Positions 60,501 through 64,000 of a stretch of 64,000 nucleotides of DNA are shown one piece after another. The translations under genes were made by a program, and so were the position numbers. Source of the stretch: Proteromonas lacertae. Taxonomy: Eukaryota > Sar > Bigyra > Opalinata > Proteromonadidae. The stretch spans positions 124,001 to 188,000 of the forward strand of contig NGBS01000299.1 in NCBI GenBank assembly GCA_002245135.1. The letters run 5' to 3'. How positions within the stretch are numbered: the stretch's first letter is position 1; every line of letters starts with the position of its first letter. Below the pieces are notes generated by a model, which was given only the letters and a program-made list of their open reading frames with translations, did not search any database and was not told where the DNA came from.

Positions 60501-63500
60501 CTTTAATGGAATATGCTAAATCTTATTATACTAGATATAATATGAATATCTGTGGTAGTTCTATACTAAATGATGTGAATAATATTGATTATGTACTTGA
60601 TTTAATAACAGTGAATGATGCGACTACCATATTAGATTTTACTGATTTAGAAGTATCTACTCTTTTCAGAAGAAGTTATTGTGAATTGATACTAGACTCA
60701 ATAAAATATCCAATCATTGGCATTTATCATGAAAGTGAATATTTTGCTGTTCCTTCAGAATGTTTAATTGGTCATTATTATGTGACTACATTCCATGAAA
60801 CACTTGGTAATTCTGGCCAACCACAAGGTGTACCAACCCCAATAACTGCAAATACTTTTGTTGTTGATATGAAAGGATATATAGGAAAGAATGAAGCTAT
60901 TCTACCAATAACAGAGCAATTATATTCAGCAATGAGTAGTTTTGGTCAAATATATAAAGAGATATATACAAATGATCCAACAGTAGTTCGTAAATCATTA
61001 ATCAATAGATTCTTTAATACACCAAGTGGTGGTATGTCTATATCTGATTCATATTTTGTTGAGAGAAGAATTTGGGCTGTTCATTATACAAATGATGGTC
61101 CAGAATTAGTATATTGTATAGATGTAGCAATTGCTCCAGATATATTTAATTTATATGATAGTAATAAATATGGATCAACGTGTGTATTAGATGATAATTA
61201 TAAAACAATAATTGTAAAACAGAGGACAAAATTATTATTATTCTATCATGAGTTTACTGGTTATGATCAATTAAATGAAATTACAAGAGCAATGTTAGAA
61301 GAAGTGGTTGTTAACCAGATGAATAGAGATAAAGTATTTCCACATATTACATTAATTCCAAAATTCGTCTTTGGTTATATAGATAATTTTTATTTAGAAA
61401 AACAATCAAAAGAGTATTTATTCAATGAAGATGTTATAGGTGTATTTGGATGTACAACTCCATTCTGTAGAAATGGTGTAGCTAAATCATATGATGAAGA
61501 AAGGAAATTGTTCTTTTATACTGGTTATAATGAAGGAGAAACTTGTTCAAAGTATATATTGAATTTTGGAAGCTTACCAAATCAAAAATTAGATGCAATT
61601 TTCACATATGCTAAGAGAAGTGATATTGTTACATTTTTGTTGCTTGCCAATGAGGATGAATATTCTTCACTCTATATTAATCAAACTTTACAATATATTG
61701 ATAATAATAATAACTCATTGTTAGGTGTTTGTAGATTCGATATGTATGATAAGAAGAAAAATGTGAGTGGTTTAAATGATTGTATTAATTATTATTTCTA
61801 TAACAACTTAATAAATGGGAGATTAGCTGTCTTGACATTCTATTATGGAGATTCTTTAACAAATTACATACAGTATTTAATAGATGGTAAATTTAATCCA
61901 AGACAAGCTGTTCATTTTCTTTTATTCTTTGATAGAAATTCATTGAAAAGAATGAATTTGGGAATCTTACAAAATAGTTATATAGTAACATTATATGAAC
62001 CAAGTATAGTATCTGATGAAAATAATTTATATACCATGACAATGAAGAATGAAATATATCACAATATATATGTTTCTGAGAATATGGAAATTACATACAC
62101 TGCAATGAAGTTTTGGAAAGAGATGAGTTTAACGGCAATGAGTAGAAATGGTGGAGTTATTCCAAATCAAGAATATATGCGTATGTTATCTAAAGAAATA
62201 TTGTCACAGTCACCATCATGTTCTGTTAGTTTAAAGAGATCAAATTTTATAACAAATTGTCCTTATATATTACAAGTAACTGAAGATGGTAAAGCAATTC
62301 AAGTATATCCTACATCTGGTGAACAAGTGATGATTGATCCAAAACCATATGTGAATGATGAAGATACAAAAGAAAAGTGTTCATTTGGTAAACTAGAATC
62401 TATATATGATTATCCTTATGGTGTTGTTTTAACAATAAGGATTATTTATTACATTTTAATGGCAGTGATATTGTTACTGATAATATTTATAAAGAAATAT
62501 GATACTACAAGAATTATTAGATTATCATCTCCTCCATTTTTATACAGTATATTAGCTGGATTGTTGTTTTTATCAACAACTTCGTTATTCTTTACATTTA
62601 GGCCAAAAGATCAACCATGGGTATGTGATGCGAGAGTATGGTGCTTATCTTTGTCAATTTGTATTGTGTTTGGTATTTTACTAACAAAAGCGTGGAGAAT
62701 TCACAAGTTATTCAACAATCAACAATTGAAGAAAGTTACTATATCAAATACACAATTGTTTAGAATGGTAGGAATAATTGTAGTTGTTCAATGTGTTTAT
62801 ATAATGATATGGTGGCTTGTTGATCCATCTCATGAAACTTACAACATTAATGATGGCTATTCATCATATTGGGAAGATGTGTATATATCAGAATGTACTG
62901 AATCATATCCCTTTATAGTGATAGAATTATTACTGATGATTGCATTCATGTGTTGGGGTGCTCATCTTGCATGGAAAGTAAGAAGAGCAAGTGAAGAATT
63001 TAATGAGTCAATTTCATTAGCATTTACTGTTATTGGTATTTTATTCATTGGTTTTATATGTATAATACTGAATTTTATGCTTGAATCTGAACCACCAACT
63101 TTAATGATTATTAGAGGTATAGGTATTGAATTAGGTGTTGTGATTATTATATTCTTCCAGTTTATAACTAAAATGATCAATGTTTATGCTGAAATATATG
63201 GTGACAGTACTACTTTTGTTAATGGATCAACTGAACTTTCATCAAGAGCATCTAAAAAGATAAAGAAATCAATAATTCAATCAACAAGATATAGTAAAAC
63301 TGTTTCAAGAGATGTAAAAATATTCTGTGTTAATCCATATAAATCAACTGATTATAAAGATCTAGCAACTTCCATGTTACCATATATTAAGTATCTAGAT
63401 CCTGATTTAATGAAAGTAGGAGATGCAGATATTGATGATAAAATGGAGATATTTGATCCAAGAAGTTCTTTAGGAGGTTATCATAAATCTTTAGTTAGAG

Positions 63501-63700
63501 TTTCCTGCTTGAATCCTACTCCTAGTAATACAGCTCCTATAAATCTTAATACTAGTCGTAAAGATAATAATGCTAGTAATATTACAATTCCTAATAGTAA
63601 TGCTACAAGTGTATCAAACCTTAATCGAACTTGTCCTTCAACCATATCTTTGAAATTAGTTCCTGTTCCTGAATTAGATTTTGAGGAGATGAAAAAGTAG
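51508..63700 (+). CDS. Giant class C GPCR (GABA-B-like) with about nine tandem periplasmic-binding-type ligand domains
   Basis: Thirteen exons or so (51508-51928, 51962-52839, 52876-53050, 53085-53893, 53928-54027, 54057-about 54303, about 54374-54481, 54512-55471, 55504-55703, 55734-56839, 56900-57003, 57032-59740, 59779-63700), about 3,900 residues. Signal peptide MNEFYITFILFSMLFYQCVC. Extracellular modules begin at about 51570, 52700, 54060, 55340, 56570, 57790, 58930, 60060 and 61200. Recurring closing signatures show the module ends: FNTPEGLIAL, VNSPLGVISV, VTPIKGIRN, FDSPEGVVSF, FNTPSGGMS. The seven-helix domain lies at 62410-63190 with WVCDARVWCLSLSICIVFG and KAWRIHKLF, typical of class C. 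A Ser/Asn-rich tail follows. Two joints are not clean: 54303-54373 has no good donor and in-frame stops, and near 60460 one base is in excess. Confidence 0.8.
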
Positions 63701-63836
63701 GGAGATATAACCTAATATTATATATTATTTTGATTATTAATGTTTTTTTTAAATTTAGGGTGTTTCAAAATTTTTATTCTCCCTACTCCACACCCCACTT
63801 AAAAGGCGGGATATTTCTTTCTTTTTTATAATTGTA

Positions 63837-64000
63837 ATGAGAATTGTCTTAAGCTTGTTTATTCGTATATTAATTACAGTAACACTCATTATATTTTTTA
63901 GTCTCTCTTTGTGTTTTTACACTTGTAAAAGCTCAAGAAAATGCAAATGGCAACAAAAAAGAAGGAAATGAAGCCAACAATAATTCAAATGGACAACAGC
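63837..64000 (+). CDS. N-terminus of a secreted protein, cut by the right edge
   Basis: Exon 1 63837-63864 and exon 2 from 63902, joined across a 37-nt GTAT...TTTTAG intron, give MRIVLSLFILSLCVFTLVKA, a clear signal peptide with a cleavage site after VKA, then QENANGNKKEGNEANNNS. The mature part seen is Asn/Gly/Lys-rich. Type cannot be told from this fragment. Between 63701 and 63836 there is only the 3' flank of the receptor gene with a short C-rich patch (CTCCCTACTCC). Confidence 0.65.

Noticed and set aside
1-64000. Prokaryotic features, CRISPR arrays, tRNA genes or transposons
   Set aside because: Pervasive introns and eukaryotic gene families exclude a prokaryote; I saw no cloverleaf-like gene, regular short spacer array, terminal inverted repeats, transposase or reverse transcriptase frames.

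Overview
This window is nuclear DNA from a unicellular eukaryote that I cannot place to a lineage. It is very AT-rich, gene-dense and has genes on both strands. The standard genetic code fits (TAA, TAG and TGA all end genes). Almost every gene is broken by tiny introns of about 23-60 nt that begin GTAT and end TAG; I modelled roughly 75 and nearly all restore a homologous reading frame. The gene content is eukaryotic: RFT1, CTNNBL1, SURF2, TMEM62, EXD2, a PP2C phosphatase, a formin, a calcium-dependent protein kinase, an Hsp70 relative and a class C G-protein-coupled receptor. A CDPK, a PTEN/C2 formin and a class C receptor together point to a protist rather than an animal or fungus, but I do not name one.

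Layout: 1-1424 (-) is the 5' part of RFT1. 1654-17309 (+) is a head-to-tail array of eleven copies of one unrecognised gene family, here called the F family (F1 to F11), including one pseudogene (F2), one frameshifted copy (F8) and the relic of a further copy between F3 and F4. Each copy has a helical N-terminal half with a core resembling LLSVCGIHSN, an ExC motif, a PPxY motif, an RYGYSRR-like motif and a Ser-rich tail. A twelfth, strongly diverged member (F12) lies alone at 50090-51374 (-), head-to-head with the receptor gene.

17479-38938 holds housekeeping and unknown genes: a CxxC protein, an unknown protein, CTNNBL1 with an N-terminal zinc motif, a very long protein of about 2,150 residues with no domain I can name, SURF2, an unknown, TMEM62, a lysine-rich protein, a protein with (Y/F)(D/N)I(V/I)(T/S) repeats, a 52-residue protein, EXD2 and PP2C. 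39317-43916 (+) is a formin joining a PTEN-like pseudophosphatase, C2, a PHD finger, four KYFKM repeats and FH2. 44232-46745 is a CDPK with a long extra tail; 46913-48562 is a short Hsp70-like protein; 48624-49933 (-) is a coiled-coil protein.

51508-63700 (+) reads as a single receptor gene of about 3,900 residues: signal peptide, about nine periplasmic-binding-protein-like ligand domains in tandem, one class C seven-helix domain and a cytoplasmic tail. Two of its junctions are not clean. The right edge starts a secreted protein.

The most unusual contents are the F array, the multi-ligand-domain receptor and the formin. Single-base frame breaks occur in four otherwise intact genes (near 12300, 23390, 36830 and 60460), so residual assembly indels must be considered before calling any of them real. 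I saw no tRNA, rRNA, CRISPR array or transposon.
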